Shown one piece after another: positions 46,885 through 55,932 of a stretch of 64,000 nt of DNA. The DNA comes from Hyalangium gracile (GTDB taxonomy: Bacteria; Myxococcota; Myxococcia; Myxococcales; Myxococcaceae). The position numbers were made by a program, and so were the translations under genes. Under the pieces are notes generated by a model. The model was not told the origin of the DNA, did not search any database, and saw nothing but the letters and a program-made list of their open reading frames with translations. The DNA lies in NCBI RefSeq assembly GCF_020103725.1, contig NZ_JAHXBG010000004.1, forward strand, positions 62,001 to 126,000, given 5' to 3'. The stretch's first letter is position 1. The number at the start of each line of letters is the position of its first letter.

Positions 46885-48461
46885 TTCACCCGCCCCCACA
46901 GGCTCCCCCAGCTTCGGGCGGAGTCATGGAAGCGCAGGCCCGCCTTGTACTCGGTGGCCATGTTGTCGTCGGTGATGACGGGCAGGTCCGTGCGGGCCCG
47001 GGAGGCTTCTCCCTCGTCCGGCAGCGGCATCCGCACCATGGCCTGAAGGGAGGCCTCCCGCTTCGGGTCCTCCGGAGGGAAGGGGAAGACGGGCTTGCCG
47101 CGGTGGGTGAAGGCGCGCAGGGCCTGCTCCTTCTCCTCCTCGGAGCGGGTGAAGGGCGTGTCGCTGCCCACGGCGCTGTTGTGCACCATCACCACGTGCC
47201 GGAACACGTGGGCGAGCGTCACCTTCACCTCTGGCGAGCCGGTGGTGTTCACCAGCACCGAGCCGCCCGGCAGCAGGTGCTTCTGGCAGAGCCGGAAGAA
47301 CTCCTCGGACAGCAGGTTGGTGCTGTGGCTGCGCCAGTTGAAGGTGGTGTTCATCACGATGAAGTCGAAGCGCTCGTCCGGGTTGCGCACGAGCCACCGG
47401 CGCCCATCGTCGATGTGGATCTTCACCCGCGGGATGTCCAGCAGCGGGGCGTGCTCCGGGAAGCGGCGGATGGTCTCCAGGTAGCCCGGGTTGATCTCCA
47501 CCGCCTCGAGGCGCTCGATGGCGGGGTGCTCCGCGAGCACCTGGGCCCACGAGCCGCTGGCCAGCCCGATGACCAGCACGCGCTTGGGAGCGGGGTGGAG
47601 CGCCGGCACCATGTAGGCGCGCTGGATGCCGTTGATGTTGCGCACCGGGTCCAGGTTGAAGGCGCCGTCGTAGACGCCTCCCCCGAAGATGGTGTCATCC
47701 CCGTTGGGGCCGCCCACCGCGACGATGCCGCTGCGCGTCTCCACGAGGAAGCGGTAGGGCTTGGCGGCGGTGAACTCCTCCTTGAAGTGCAGCCGCTCCA
47801 GCAGGAACTGGTACTGGTCGTGGTGAGAGACAGCCACCACGGCGGCCGTGCCCACCACCGCGGCGAGGAAGCCCGCGCGGCTGCGGCCCGGGGCCGGCAG
47901 GGTGAACACCGTCACCGCCGCCGCCACCAGCGCCACCGCCGTCACCATCAGGACGATGGTGGGCAGCGGGTACAGGTCCATCAGCACGAAGGTGGTGAAC
48001 AGCGGGCCGAGGATGCAGCCCAGCACGTTGAAGAGGTAGAGGCGCGACAGGGAGACGCCCACCTCATTGCCGGCGCGGATGCCGAAGTGGCAGAGCAGGG
48101 GGAAGAGCAGCCCGCCCGGGAAGCCCACCAGCGCCACGGAGAAGTACGCGTAGGCGGTGCCCGTCGCCTCGCCGAGCTGGAACATGCGGGCGGTGGCGGG
48201 CAGGGTGAAGTAGCCGAGGATGGCCGAGGCGAGGAACAGCGAGCCCAGCACCACCGGCGCGGGCAGGCGCTGGCTCTTGATGACGCGCTCCGCGCACAGC
48301 GAGCCGATGGCCAGCCCCGTGAGGAAGCACGCCAGCAGGTACGCGAAGGCGCTCGGCGCGCCGCCGGTGCCGTAGGAGATGATGCGGTACCAGAGGATCT
48401 CCTGGCTCAGGGCGATGTAGCCGGCGACCAGGGACAGCAGCAGGGCGACGATGGGCTTCAC
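46881..48461 (-). CDS. Membrane-fused spermidine-synthase-like methyltransferase-fold protein
   Basis: A 526-residue protein with about seven membrane helices (1-230) followed by a soluble Rossmann domain of the polyamine aminopropyltransferase family: VLVIGLASGSWAQVLAEH (nucleotide loop), VEINPGYLETIRRF (acidic residue binding the sugar), IHIDDGRRWLVRNPDERFDFIVMNTT (DDGR motif). The usual catalytic Asp in the D-x-x-D/P gate is replaced by NTTFNWRSHSTN, so it may not make spermidine. The GTG start follows GGAGGG and overlaps the stop of the preceding gene. Its N-terminal half is homologous in style to the preceding membrane protein. Role unknown. Confidence 0.82.
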   Translation of the reverse strand: MKPIVALLLSLVAGYIALSQEILWYRIISYGTGGAPSAFAYLLACFLTGLAIGSLCAERVIKSQRLPAPVVLGSLFLASAILGYFTLPATARMFQLGEATGTAYAYFSVALVGFPGGLLFPLLCHFGIRAGNEVGVSLSRLYLFNVLGCILGPLFTTFVLMDLYPLPTIVLMVTAVALVAAAVTVFTLPAPGRSRAGFLAAVVGTAAVVAVSHHDQYQFLLERLHFKEEFTAAKPYRFLVETRSGIVAVGGPNGDDTIFGGGVYDGAFNLDPVRNINGIQRAYMVPALHPAPKRVLVIGLASGSWAQVLAEHPAIERLEAVEINPGYLETIRRFPEHAPLLDIPRVKIHIDDGRRWLVRNPDERFDFIVMNTTFNWRSHSTNLLSEEFFRLCQKHLLPGGSVLVNTTGSPEVKVTLAHVFRHVVMVHNSAVGSDTPFTRSEEEKEQALRAFTHRGKPVFPFPPEDPKREASLQAMVRMPLPDEGEASRARTDLPVITDDNMATEYKAGLRFHDSARSWGSLWGRVK

Positions 48462-49549
48462 GCGCTGGCCCTCCGGCTCTCGGGGGCGGGCAGCTCCACG
48501 TGGGGGCCCTCGGAGGAGCCGCTGCCGCGTGACGCGAGCGCCTTCATGTAGCGCCAGGCGAGCGCGCCCACCACGAGGTTGAGCACGCCGGCGCACAGCA
48601 CGGCGGCCTGCTGTCCCCCGAGCACGAAGAGGACGGACGAGGTGAGGTAGCTGGAGGCGGCCGAGCCCAGCGTGTTGACGAAGTAGAGCAGTCCCACGGT
48701 GCGCCCCACGTGCTGGAAGTGCTGGTGCAGGTGCGCCACGAGGATGGGCAGCGTGGCCCCCATCATCAGCGTGGGCACCGCGAGCACCGCGGAGATGACG
48801 AGCGCGGCGACGGGCAGGGAGCTGTTCACCACGGCGGCGCCCACCGTGCGGATGAGCGGGAGGCTGATGATGCCGAAGGCGCCCACCACCACCTCGCACA
48901 GGAGGAACAGGCGGGGCAGGGCATGGGGGTAGCGCTTCGACAGCGCTCCGCCCAGCATCGAGCCCACCCCGAGCCCGAACATGAAGATGGTGACGATGAG
49001 GGTGACCGACTCGATGTTGACGCCGAAGGAGGCGAACAGGACGCGCTGCCAGGTGACCTGGTAGACGAGGGCGGCCATCCCCGAGAGGAAGAAGAGGAAG
49101 CCCAGCCACCCGGTGGAGCCCATCAGGCGCGGGCGTGCCGCCTCCTCCGCGCGCAGCACCAGCGTGAGGTTGAGCCCGAGGAACAGCGCGCTGAGCGCCA
49201 GCGGCATCACCGGGCCGGGCAGACGCAGGCCCGTGGCTCCCACGGCGGTGAGGAGGAAGACGAGCCACGTGGCCGGGTGCCGGGCGCGCACCACCGCTCG
49301 CGCGGAGGGCTCCACGATGAAGCGGTCCAGCAGGCGCAGGGCCAGCCGCTGCCCGACGGTGAAGAGGACGGCGCCCGCGACGGCCGACAGCGCCAGCCAC
49401 AGCCACAGCGCCTGACGGGAGGGCGGATGGGTGATCTGCTCGGCGAGCCGGTTGAGCAGGACGCAAGCGCCGGTCCCCAGCCCGGCCAGGGGCGCGAGGA
49501 GCCAGCTCCAGGATCCCGGGGGCGGGGAGTTCCGCTCGGTGGCTGTCAT
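48458..49549 (-). CDS. Polytopic membrane protein, MFS-like partner of the spermidine-synthase-like enzyme
   Basis: A 363-residue protein with about ten membrane segments. The stretch FFLSGMAALVYQVTWQRVLFASFGVN followed by LIVTIFMFGLGVGSMLGGAL is the characteristic beginning of fused MFS/spermidine synthase proteins, and LPTLMMGATLPIL-like sequence further on agrees. Here the membrane part is a separate gene, while a second shorter membrane part is fused to the enzyme encoded next. Coupling by GTGA overlap implies a complex. The first 110 residues are extra helices. Confidence 0.8.
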   Translation of the reverse strand: MTATERNSPPPGSWSWLLAPLAGLGTGACVLLNRLAEQITHPPSRQALWLWLALSAVAGAVLFTVGQRLALRLLDRFIVEPSARAVVRARHPATWLVFLLTAVGATGLRLPGPVMPLALSALFLGLNLTLVLRAEEAARPRLMGSTGWLGFLFFLSGMAALVYQVTWQRVLFASFGVNIESVTLIVTIFMFGLGVGSMLGGALSKRYPHALPRLFLLCEVVVGAFGIISLPLIRTVGAAVVNSSLPVAALVISAVLAVPTLMMGATLPILVAHLHQHFQHVGRTVGLLYFVNTLGSAASSYLTSSVLFVLGGQQAAVLCAGVLNLVVGALAWRYMKALASRGSGSSEGPHVELPAPESRRASA

Positions 49550-49677
49550 GGAGCGGAAGTCTCAGGGGGGATGTGCCGCTTGTAAAGGCGACGACCCTCT
49601 GGAGGAAGGCTGTCGGCCGGCCTCGCCCCTACGGAGGACCGCTCCCCCGGGTGCCTGCTCTCCAGGGCTGGAGCCTG

Positions 49678-50040
49678 CTACGGGTCCCGGTGGACCGTGT
49701 CCATGGAGAAGGCCGGCAGGCAGATGGCGATGTACTCGGCGCCCTCGGCGTCGGGGGTGCTGTAGCGGACCCACTCGCCCGGCTCGCACACCACGGCCTG
49801 GCCGGCGCTCACATCGAGCGCTCCCCCCTTGTGCTCGACGTGCAGGCGGCCCTTGATCACCACGGTGATCTCCCGGAACTCGGGCGTCTGCCCGGGCTCC
49901 ACCCAGCCGCTCGGGCTGCGCATGTGGGCCACGCTGAGCTCGGAGGTCTTCGAGTTCACCCGGCCGACGTACTCGTCGATGAGCTTCGGCTTGTTGCCGG
50001 CGGCGGCGACGCGGGTCGGGGCGGGGATGAGGGTCGGCAT
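49678..50040 (-). CDS. Small cupin-domain protein
   Basis: A 120-residue single cupin. Residues 50-100 show the pattern PGQTPEFREITVVIKGRLHVEH (cupin motif 1, with fewer His than usual) and GQAVVCEPGEWVRYSTPDAEGAEYIAIC (motif 2). The metal ligands are incomplete: Glu is present but the HxH is missing, so metal binding is doubtful. The ATG follows GAGGAG at six bases. It is divergent from the cytochrome-like gene. Function unknown. Confidence 0.75.
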   Translation of the reverse strand: MPTLIPAPTRVAAAGNKPKLIDEYVGRVNSKTSELSVAHMRSPSGWVEPGQTPEFREITVVIKGRLHVEHKGGALDVSAGQAVVCEPGEWVRYSTPDAEGAEYIAICLPAFSMDTVHRDP

Positions 50041-50177
50041 GGTTCGCTCCTCGGAAGGTGTGAGGGGGGCGAAGCTATCAGCGTGAGCCTCCCGAAGGGC
50101 GACGAACCATCGGGTGTAACCCTCCTTGGGAGTGGCGCGTACGGCCATCACCTCGACGTGTGCCCTGGAGGCCCCGC

Positions 50178-50663
50178 GTGAAACCTTCCCGTCCATCCCT
50201 GCTCGTCCTCCTCGTGCTGGCCTGCGCCTGTGGCGGCTCGGAGGAGGGGGACTCGCCCACCGTGGGAGGGCTCGACACCTCCGAGGCGGGCATCGTCGCC
50301 TTCGTGAAGGACCGGCGCTACCAGGGGTGGCTGGCCGAGCCCTCGGTGCGTGACTCGACGGGGCCCCACGGCAAGGTGCGAGTCTTCTTCAATGGCAGCG
50401 CCGTGGACTCGCTGCGGGCGGGCAAGGAGCTGCATCCGGTAGGGACCATCCTCGTCAAGGAGCTCTACTCACCCGATGGGGAGCGCCTCATCGGCCATGC
50501 GCTGGACGTGAAGGTGAAGTCCGGCGCGGGCAAGGACACCTGGGTCTTCTTCGAGGGCGTCCTGCCCGACTACCAGGACAACTATTACGGCCGCGGGCAC
50601 GACACGTGCCATGGGTGCCACGAGGCGGGGACGGACTACGTCACCACCACGCTGCCGGAGTGA
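50178..50663 (+). CDS. Cytochrome P460-like lipoprotein
   Basis: A 161-residue protein with a lipobox (LVLACAC). The mature part follows the P460 pattern: YQGWLAEPSVRDSTGPHGKVRVFFN, PVGTILVKELYSPDGE, TWVFFEGVLPDYQDNYYGRG, then CHGCH as the c-type heme site. P460 cytochromes carry a heme crosslinked to lysine and oxidise hydroxylamine or similar compounds; whether this one has the crosslink cannot be seen. The GTG start has GGAGG six bases upstream. Confidence 0.82.
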   Translation: MKPSRPSLLVLLVLACACGGSEEGDSPTVGGLDTSEAGIVAFVKDRRYQGWLAEPSVRDSTGPHGKVRVFFNGSAVDSLRAGKELHPVGTILVKELYSPDGERLIGHALDVKVKSGAGKDTWVFFEGVLPDYQDNYYGRGHDTCHGCHEAGTDYVTTTLPE

Positions 50664-50745
50664 GGTGGATCCACTTCCCACCGAGACAGAGGCCCGAGCC
50701 CGCCCCCCGCCTGGTCCTCCCTCCTGCCGGGCGCACTCTGGGCGA

Positions 50746-50794
50746 ACTGGTCTGCTTGTCATACCAGTTCGCAACCGGTCCGCGCACAGGGGCG
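50746..50794 (-). repeat. Dispersed palindromic repeat, copy D
   Basis: The core (50746-50768) reads ACTGGTCTG, spacer CTTGT, CATACCAGT; its reverse complement equals copy A. The flank TCGCAAC to the right is shared with copy C, and the following CCGCGCACAGG with copy A. It lies intergenically, 83 bp after the P460 gene and 117 bp before the methyltransferase gene. Confidence 0.8.
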
Positions 50795-50884
50795 GCGAGC
50801 TGATACCAAACGTTCGAGAGAGGACTCGGGCGCCATCGGAAGCCGCGCGGGCCCGGGGGCGGCGTGCCACCATCCGCGCTGCGT

Positions 50885-53800
50885 ATGGTCACCTACCCCG
50901 AGTCGGCTCGTGAGGCGGTGCAGCAGCTTCGTGGGCTCGCCGAGTCCCTGGCTGTTCCCGAACGAAGGGCCGCGGCGCTGACCGAGCTTCGCGCGCTGGC
51001 GCTGCTGTGCCGGGGCAAGCCGGAGGGCGCTCCGCTGCGGCTCGTCACGGTGACGGCGGCGGTGGGCTCGAAGCAGGAGCGGCTGGAACTGCTGCTGCCG
51101 CCGTCCATCTTCGCTCCCGAGGCGTGGGCGTACACGTTCCTGGAGGGGATGCTGAAGGTCCCCCTGGACGAGTACGACGGGAAGCGGCTGGTGGAGGTGG
51201 GCACGGGCTCGGGGTGGATCTGCATCGCGCTGGCGAAGTTCACGCGCCTCTCGCGCATCCACGGGGTGGACCTGAACCCGCACTCGCCCTGGGTGGCCAT
51301 CTGCAACGCGTGGCTCAACGGGGACGAGCGGATGGTGGCGCGGCTGTCCTTCGGGGAGAGCGACCTGCTGCGAGGCCTGCCCGAGGGCGCCGTCTGGGAC
51401 TTCGTGGTGGGCTGCATCCCGCAGGTGCTGCGCACGGACGGCCTGCCCGAGGCGCCCGCGGAGGCCGACACGCAGGAGCTGTATGACCTGTCCAACTACA
51501 CCGTGCTGCAGAACGTCTACGAGGACCACTTCGGCCTGGGGCTCATCGCCCGGCTGCTGGACGAAGTGCCCGAGCACCTGGCGCCGGGAGGACGGCTGCT
51601 GCTGAACCTGGCGGGCCGTCCGGGGCGGCCCATCATCGAGCGCATGTTCACCCGGCGGGGGCTCACCACGCAGGTGCGGGTGGCTCGGCGAGTCATGCAG
51701 GCGGCGGACACGGACATCCGGCCGCTGGTGGCGCTGGAGCAGCGCACGCAGCGCGAGTTCGAGTTCTTCATGGAGGCGCACAGCGCCGAGCCACTGCGGG
51801 CGGCCACCGCGCTCGGGTGGCTGCAGGCCGGGCACCCCATCTGGCACGAGGTGGCGGTGTGGGAGGCGCGGCTGGCGCTGCCGCGAGAGACGCTGGCCCT
51901 GCGCGCCGCGCTCCGGTCCCTGGGCCTGATGAAGCTGACGGAGGAGCTGGACCTGGGCATGGTGTCGCAGGAGCAACTCGGCTTCGTGGCCGCGCTGGCC
52001 GAGCGGCTGGCGCATGCGTCGACGATGCCCTACACGCACGAGGCGGGGGATGCGTCCTTCCGCCAGCTCGTGGCCCGGTACCTGGAGCGCTTCTTCGAGC
52101 TGCGGCTGCCCGAGGAGGCGATCTTCGTGGCCCCCGAGCGCGAGCAGGCCGTCTACTCGCTGCTGCTGGCGCTGTGCGATCCGGGAGATGGGGTGCTGGT
52201 GTCGCGCCAGCTGCTGCCGGTGTACGCGCGGGCGCTGGAGCGAGCCGGGGTGCGGACGACGGTGACGCACAGCACGCTGGCGGAGATCCACCAGCTGCTG
52301 GGCGCCTTCGACGTGAAGGTGGTGTTCCTCTCGGTGGAGAGGGGCGAGCGCACCAACCTGGCGGTGCTGCGGGAGATCGTCGCGGAGGCGGCGCGGCGGG
52401 GCATCTGGGTGGTGCTGGACGAGAGCGCCTTCTTCCACATCACCAGCGAGGTGGAGCCGCTCACGCTCTTCGAGTTCCTGGCCCGCGAGCCGCTGCCGCC
52501 CAACCTGGTGGTGCTCTATGGCCTCATCAAGAACGCGGTGTGGCCGGACCTGGAGCTGACGCTGCTGCTGCCGGTACCCGAGCCGCTGCGAGGGGACCTG
52601 GAGGTGGCGGCGGAGGTGACGTACTCGCGCATCGGCACGCTGGCGCAGTGGTTCTACGAGCGCACCTTCGCGGAGCTGCTGACGTTCCGCATCTCGTTCG
52701 CGGAGCAGGAACGCCCCCTGGCGGGCCGGGCTCCGGCGGTGGCCCTTCCGCGCTCGGAGCGCATCGAGCGCCTGGCGGGCTTTCCAGCCTTCGCGCCCAA
52801 GGTGTTCCGAGAGGGCGACCCCGAGCTGGTGCGCCTGGACTACGGCGAGAACGAGGGCGCCATGCCCCAGCCGCTCATCGAGGGGCTCATCGCCGCGCTC
52901 GCGGCGCCGCGAGAGGCTGGCAAGCAGCACGGGCTGGCGGAGGCGGTGGCGGGCTTCCTGCTGGAGACACGGGCGGCGCGGTATGCACCGGAGGACATCG
53001 TGCTCGGCCAGGGTGTCTGGCCGCTGGTGCATCACCTGGGCGTGGCCTTGCGTCAGCGGCTGGGGCGGGCGCCGCGCGTGTTCATCGCCACGCCCTGTTA
53101 CGGCGTCCTGCCGCCCACGTGGGTTGCGGCCGGATGCGAGGTGGAGCAGGGGCCGCTGGCGAAGCTCCAGGAGCGGCGAGGGCCGGGAGGCCCGGACGTG
53201 GCGGTCATCTCGCAGCCGTCGAACCCCGAGGGCTGCTACCTCTCGCACGAGGAGCTGGTGGCGCTGGCCACGTGGGCGGTGGAGCAGCGCGCGCTGCTGG
53301 TGTCGGATGAAATCTTCGGGCTGGTGAACCTGACCAACCCCACGGCGGAGACGGTGCACAGCCCGGTGACGCTGGAGCAGGTGGTGCCCGGCGTGGGCGC
53401 GCGCACGGTGCTGCTGGGAGGGCTCTCCAAGGAGTTCGCCGCCGGAGGCCTGCGCATGGGCTGGCTGGCGACGCGGGATAGGGCGCTCGCCACGGCGCTG
53501 CGCGACAGCGGGCTGGTGCCACCCACGCTGGCGACGGCTCGGGCGGCGGCGTGGCTCTACGCGGCGCATGCTCGCAGTCCGGAGGGGCGGCTGCTCTACC
53601 CGGCGCGCCACCGGGCCCTGCGTGAGTTCCTCGTGCGGATGCGACGGGAGCTGGCCGAGAAGCGGGCGCTCATCGCCGAGGCGCTGCCCGGGCAGGGGCG
53701 CTCCGACACCGCCGAGCTGGGAGGCCTCTTCCTGGCGCCCCGCATGAGCGCCTGGCTGGGCAAGGAGGTGGACGGAGAGCGCCTCACGCCGGAGAACCTG

Positions 53801-53953
53801 CCGCGCGTGGTGTACGCGCACACGCACGTGGTGCTCAACGGCGGCGACTGGTGCGGGGACCCGGAGCGGGTGCGCGCGGTGTTCTCGATTCCTCGCGACA
53901 GGCTGGAGCGGGCGCGCGAGCGGCTCCTGGCCTTCGCCGCCAGGCTCCAGTGA
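50885..53953 (+). CDS. Methionine S-methyltransferase-like protein (methyltransferase fused to aminotransferase-like domain)
   Basis: A 1022-residue protein with the plan of plant methionine S-methyltransferase (about 1070 residues as I recall), which makes S-methylmethionine from methionine and SAM. Segments that match from memory: PSIFAPEAWAYTFLEGM, the SAM loop VEVGTGSGW (Gly106), VGCIPQVL in place of NPPY, LSNYTVLQNVYEDHFGLGLI, QAADTDIRPLVALE, and near the end AHTHVVLNGGDWCG. Residues from about 330 form two aminotransferase-like regions. The second holds VISQPSNPEGCYLS and GGLSKEFAAGGLRMGWL, with Lys849 at the PLP position; my recollection is that the plant protein has lost this lysine. 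The start may be ATG 50885 or an upstream GTG at 50864. A strong stem-loop follows at once, so it is probably monocistronic. Confidence 0.8.
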   Translation: MVTYPESAREAVQQLRGLAESLAVPERRAAALTELRALALLCRGKPEGAPLRLVTVTAAVGSKQERLELLLPPSIFAPEAWAYTFLEGMLKVPLDEYDGKRLVEVGTGSGWICIALAKFTRLSRIHGVDLNPHSPWVAICNAWLNGDERMVARLSFGESDLLRGLPEGAVWDFVVGCIPQVLRTDGLPEAPAEADTQELYDLSNYTVLQNVYEDHFGLGLIARLLDEVPEHLAPGGRLLLNLAGRPGRPIIERMFTRRGLTTQVRVARRVMQAADTDIRPLVALEQRTQREFEFFMEAHSAEPLRAATALGWLQAGHPIWHEVAVWEARLALPRETLALRAALRSLGLMKLTEELDLGMVSQEQLGFVAALAERLAHASTMPYTHEAGDASFRQLVARYLERFFELRLPEEAIFVAPEREQAVYSLLLALCDPGDGVLVSRQLLPVYARALERAGVRTTVTHSTLAEIHQLLGAFDVKVVFLSVERGERTNLAVLREIVAEAARRGIWVVLDESAFFHITSEVEPLTLFEFLAREPLPPNLVVLYGLIKNAVWPDLELTLLLPVPEPLRGDLEVAAEVTYSRIGTLAQWFYERTFAELLTFRISFAEQERPLAGRAPAVALPRSERIERLAGFPAFAPKVFREGDPELVRLDYGENEGAMPQPLIEGLIAALAAPREAGKQHGLAEAVAGFLLETRAARYAPEDIVLGQGVWPLVHHLGVALRQRLGRAPRVFIATPCYGVLPPTWVAAGCEVEQGPLAKLQERRGPGGPDVAVISQPSNPEGCYLSHEELVALATWAVEQRALLVSDEIFGLVNLTNPTAETVHSPVTLEQVVPGVGARTVLLGGLSKEFAAGGLRMGWLATRDRALATALRDSGLVPPTLATARAAAWLYAAHARSPEGRLLYPARHRALREFLVRMRRELAEKRALIAEALPGQGRSDTAELGGLFLAPRMSAWLGKEVDGERLTPENLPRVVYAHTHVVLNGGDWCGDPERVRAVFSIPRDRLERARERLLAFAARLQ

Positions 53954-53979
53954 GCGCGAGGGCAGTCACGCCCTCGCGC
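53954..53979 (+). terminator. Strong stem-loop directly after the methyltransferase gene
   Basis: Perfect ten-base arms GCGCGAGGGC and GCCCTCGCGC with loop AGTCAC begin one base after the stop codon. This separates the gene from the radical SAM cassette that starts 65 bp further on. Confidence 0.6.
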
Positions 53980-54043
53980 CGCCAGTCGTGCTTCGCGCGC
54001 CGTCGTTCCATCTCCCCTGGTGTTTCCAGCTAACCTGGGGGCC

Positions 54044-54640
54044 ATGGCCGACTCTGACGACCTGCGTCTGAACGAGCTGCAGCGCTACCGGAAGACCTCG
54101 AGCCGGCTGGCGCTCGAGGTGCACAGCCACTGCGAGGTGCCCGCCGGGTGTGGAGGCGCCGTCCTGCGCTGGCGAAAGCCCGACGCGGATCTGGGCATCA
54201 CCCTGTCCAGCTACCTGGGCGTTGCGTCCGAGGGCTTCTTCCTGGACGGCAAGCCCATCCAGGAACAGCGAACCCTGGTTTCGCCCGGCGAGCACGTGCT
54301 CTCGTTCGTCGTCGACGAGCCCGGCAAGCAGGGCTTCCTTCTGATGGAGATCAGCCTCCGGCCCCACATTGCCTCCGCGAAGCAGTCGCAGGTCACCTCT
54401 CGCGCCGACGGACGATGGCGCGCGGCCACGCGGCAGCCTCCGGAAGGCTGGCAGCTCCCGGGGTTCGACGACTCCTCCTTCGTACCCCTCGTGGAGAAGC
54501 CCGTGTCCGAGCCGAAGGGCAGCGATCGCTGGCTGTGGGGCATGATGCAGCGTAACGCGAAGGGCCTGGGCCTGCCGTCGCCCGCGCCGCGCGCCTGGGT
54601 GCGCTGGACCTTCCGTCTCGACGTGGAGGGCTTCTCATGA
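54044..54640 (+). CDS. Beta-rich hypothetical protein, first gene of a radical SAM cassette
   Basis: A 198-residue cytoplasmic protein without signal peptide. It alternates short strands (LALEVHSHCEV, AVLRWRKPD, FFLDGKPI, HVLSFVVDEP, GFLLMEISLRP), then WRAATRQPPEGWQLPGFDDSSFVPLVEK, which resembles the galactose-binding-like edge of carbohydrate-binding modules, and ends with VRWTFRLDVEG. It contains no Cys-rich or leader-peptide-like tail. The stop overlaps the radical SAM start as ATGA. It could be a substrate-recognition partner or target protein of the downstream enzymes; no family is recognised. Confidence 0.6.
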   Translation: MADSDDLRLNELQRYRKTSSRLALEVHSHCEVPAGCGGAVLRWRKPDADLGITLSSYLGVASEGFFLDGKPIQEQRTLVSPGEHVLSFVVDEPGKQGFLLMEISLRPHIASAKQSQVTSRADGRWRAATRQPPEGWQLPGFDDSSFVPLVEKPVSEPKGSDRWLWGMMQRNAKGLGLPSPAPRAWVRWTFRLDVEGFS

Positions 54641-55932
54641 ACCGCCCCTCGCTCGTCCTCATCCCGCAGCACTTCGGAGCGCTCCTCTTCGACCGGCGCT
54701 CGTCCCGATATCTGCCGTTCGATCGGTCCGCCGCCGCCGTGCTCCATGCCATGACCGAGCGTCCCGCGGGCGACGTCATCGAGGCCTCGGCCCCGGAGGA
54801 CCGGGACGCCGTCGAGGGGCTCGCCGTGGACCTCGCCGGCCGGGGCTATCTCCGGCTGGACGGACGGCTCGCGGCCGCGCGCATCGATCGGGAGCCGCCC
54901 TCGGAGCACCTCCTGGGCCCGCTGGCGGTGCACCTCGAGGTGGTCGGTGCCTGCAACCTGACCTGCACCCACTGCTTCGCCGGCGAGCTGCCGCGCAACC
55001 ACCACCCGCTGACCCTGGCCGAGATGGACTCGCTCTTCTCGCAGCTCGCGGAGCTCGGCAGCTTCCGGCTCGGGCTCACGGGCGGCGAGCCGCTGCTGCG
55101 CAAGGACCTCCTGGACATCCTCGACTCGGCGACGGGGCATGGGCTGCACCCCTGCCTCACGACCAATGCGCTCCTGCTCAACGAGCGCATCGCCCGCGAG
55201 CTGGGGAAGCGGGAGCTGGTGTGGCTGAACGTCTCGCTCGAGGGCGCCACCGCGGAGACGAACGACGCCGTCCGAGGCCAGGGCGTCTTCGCCCGCGTCA
55301 TCGAGAAGCTGGAGCTGCTGGGCCGCCACGCCCGCTTCACGCTCGCCTTCACGCTCACCCGGAACAACCTCTCCGAGGTGGAGGCGTGCGTCGAGCTCGC
55401 GCGACGTGTCGGTGCGCACACCGCCGTGTTCCGTCCCCTGTACCCCGTGGGGATCGCGGCCCGTACGCCGGACCTGATGCCCTCCTTCGAGGGCTACGTG
55501 GACGCGCTCGCCCGCCTCGAGCGCGTCGAGGCCGACAATGACCTCTTCGCCATCGATCCCTTCAGCCCCTCGGCGCGAGAGGAGCTCCGAGGCGTGGTGA
55601 CGCAGGGCCCCGGCTGCGGCGCCGCGAACACGGTGGCCTCCATCTCCGTGCAGGGAGACGTGAACCCCTGCAGCTTCCTGGGCCGCGACTTCGAGTCCGG
55701 GAACGTGCGGCAGCGGCCCTTCGAGGCCATCTGGCGCGAGGGCCATGCCTTCCGGCGCATGCGCGCCAGCGCGGAGGGAGACCGCTTCACGGGAGGCTGC
55801 CGGGCCCGGGCGCAGTTCTTCGCCGGCTCGGCCTATGCGGAGGACCCCTGGCAGGCCCAGGCTCGCGGCCCGCGCCCCGAGCGCTGGAGCCTGCCCGTCC
55901 TCAACGGCACGCAGGAGGGCTCATGTCGCTGA
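54637..55932 (+). CDS. Radical SAM/SPASM protein with N-terminal PqqD-like domain
   Basis: A 431-residue enzyme. Residues 10-90 look like a PqqD/RRE domain (FGALLFDRRSSRYLPFDRSA ... LAVDLAGRGYL), which binds peptides. The radical SAM core has the C106-x3-C110-x2-C113 iron-sulfur site in ACNLTCTHC, GLTGGEPLLRKDL (SAM binding), and LNVSLEGA. The C-terminal part carries GPGCGAANTVASISVQGDVNPCSFLG and GGCRARAQ, a SPASM/twitch-like auxiliary cluster region with at least three Cys. PqqE, MftC and other RiPP or quinone-cofactor maturases share this build. The gene overlaps both neighbours, so the three proteins are made together. The substrate is unknown. Confidence 0.85.
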   Translation: MNRPSLVLIPQHFGALLFDRRSSRYLPFDRSAAAVLHAMTERPAGDVIEASAPEDRDAVEGLAVDLAGRGYLRLDGRLAAARIDREPPSEHLLGPLAVHLEVVGACNLTCTHCFAGELPRNHHPLTLAEMDSLFSQLAELGSFRLGLTGGEPLLRKDLLDILDSATGHGLHPCLTTNALLLNERIARELGKRELVWLNVSLEGATAETNDAVRGQGVFARVIEKLELLGRHARFTLAFTLTRNNLSEVEACVELARRVGAHTAVFRPLYPVGIAARTPDLMPSFEGYVDALARLERVEADNDLFAIDPFSPSAREELRGVVTQGPGCGAANTVASISVQGDVNPCSFLGRDFESGNVRQRPFEAIWREGHAFRRMRASAEGDRFTGGCRARAQFFAGSAYAEDPWQAQARGPRPERWSLPVLNGTQEGSCR

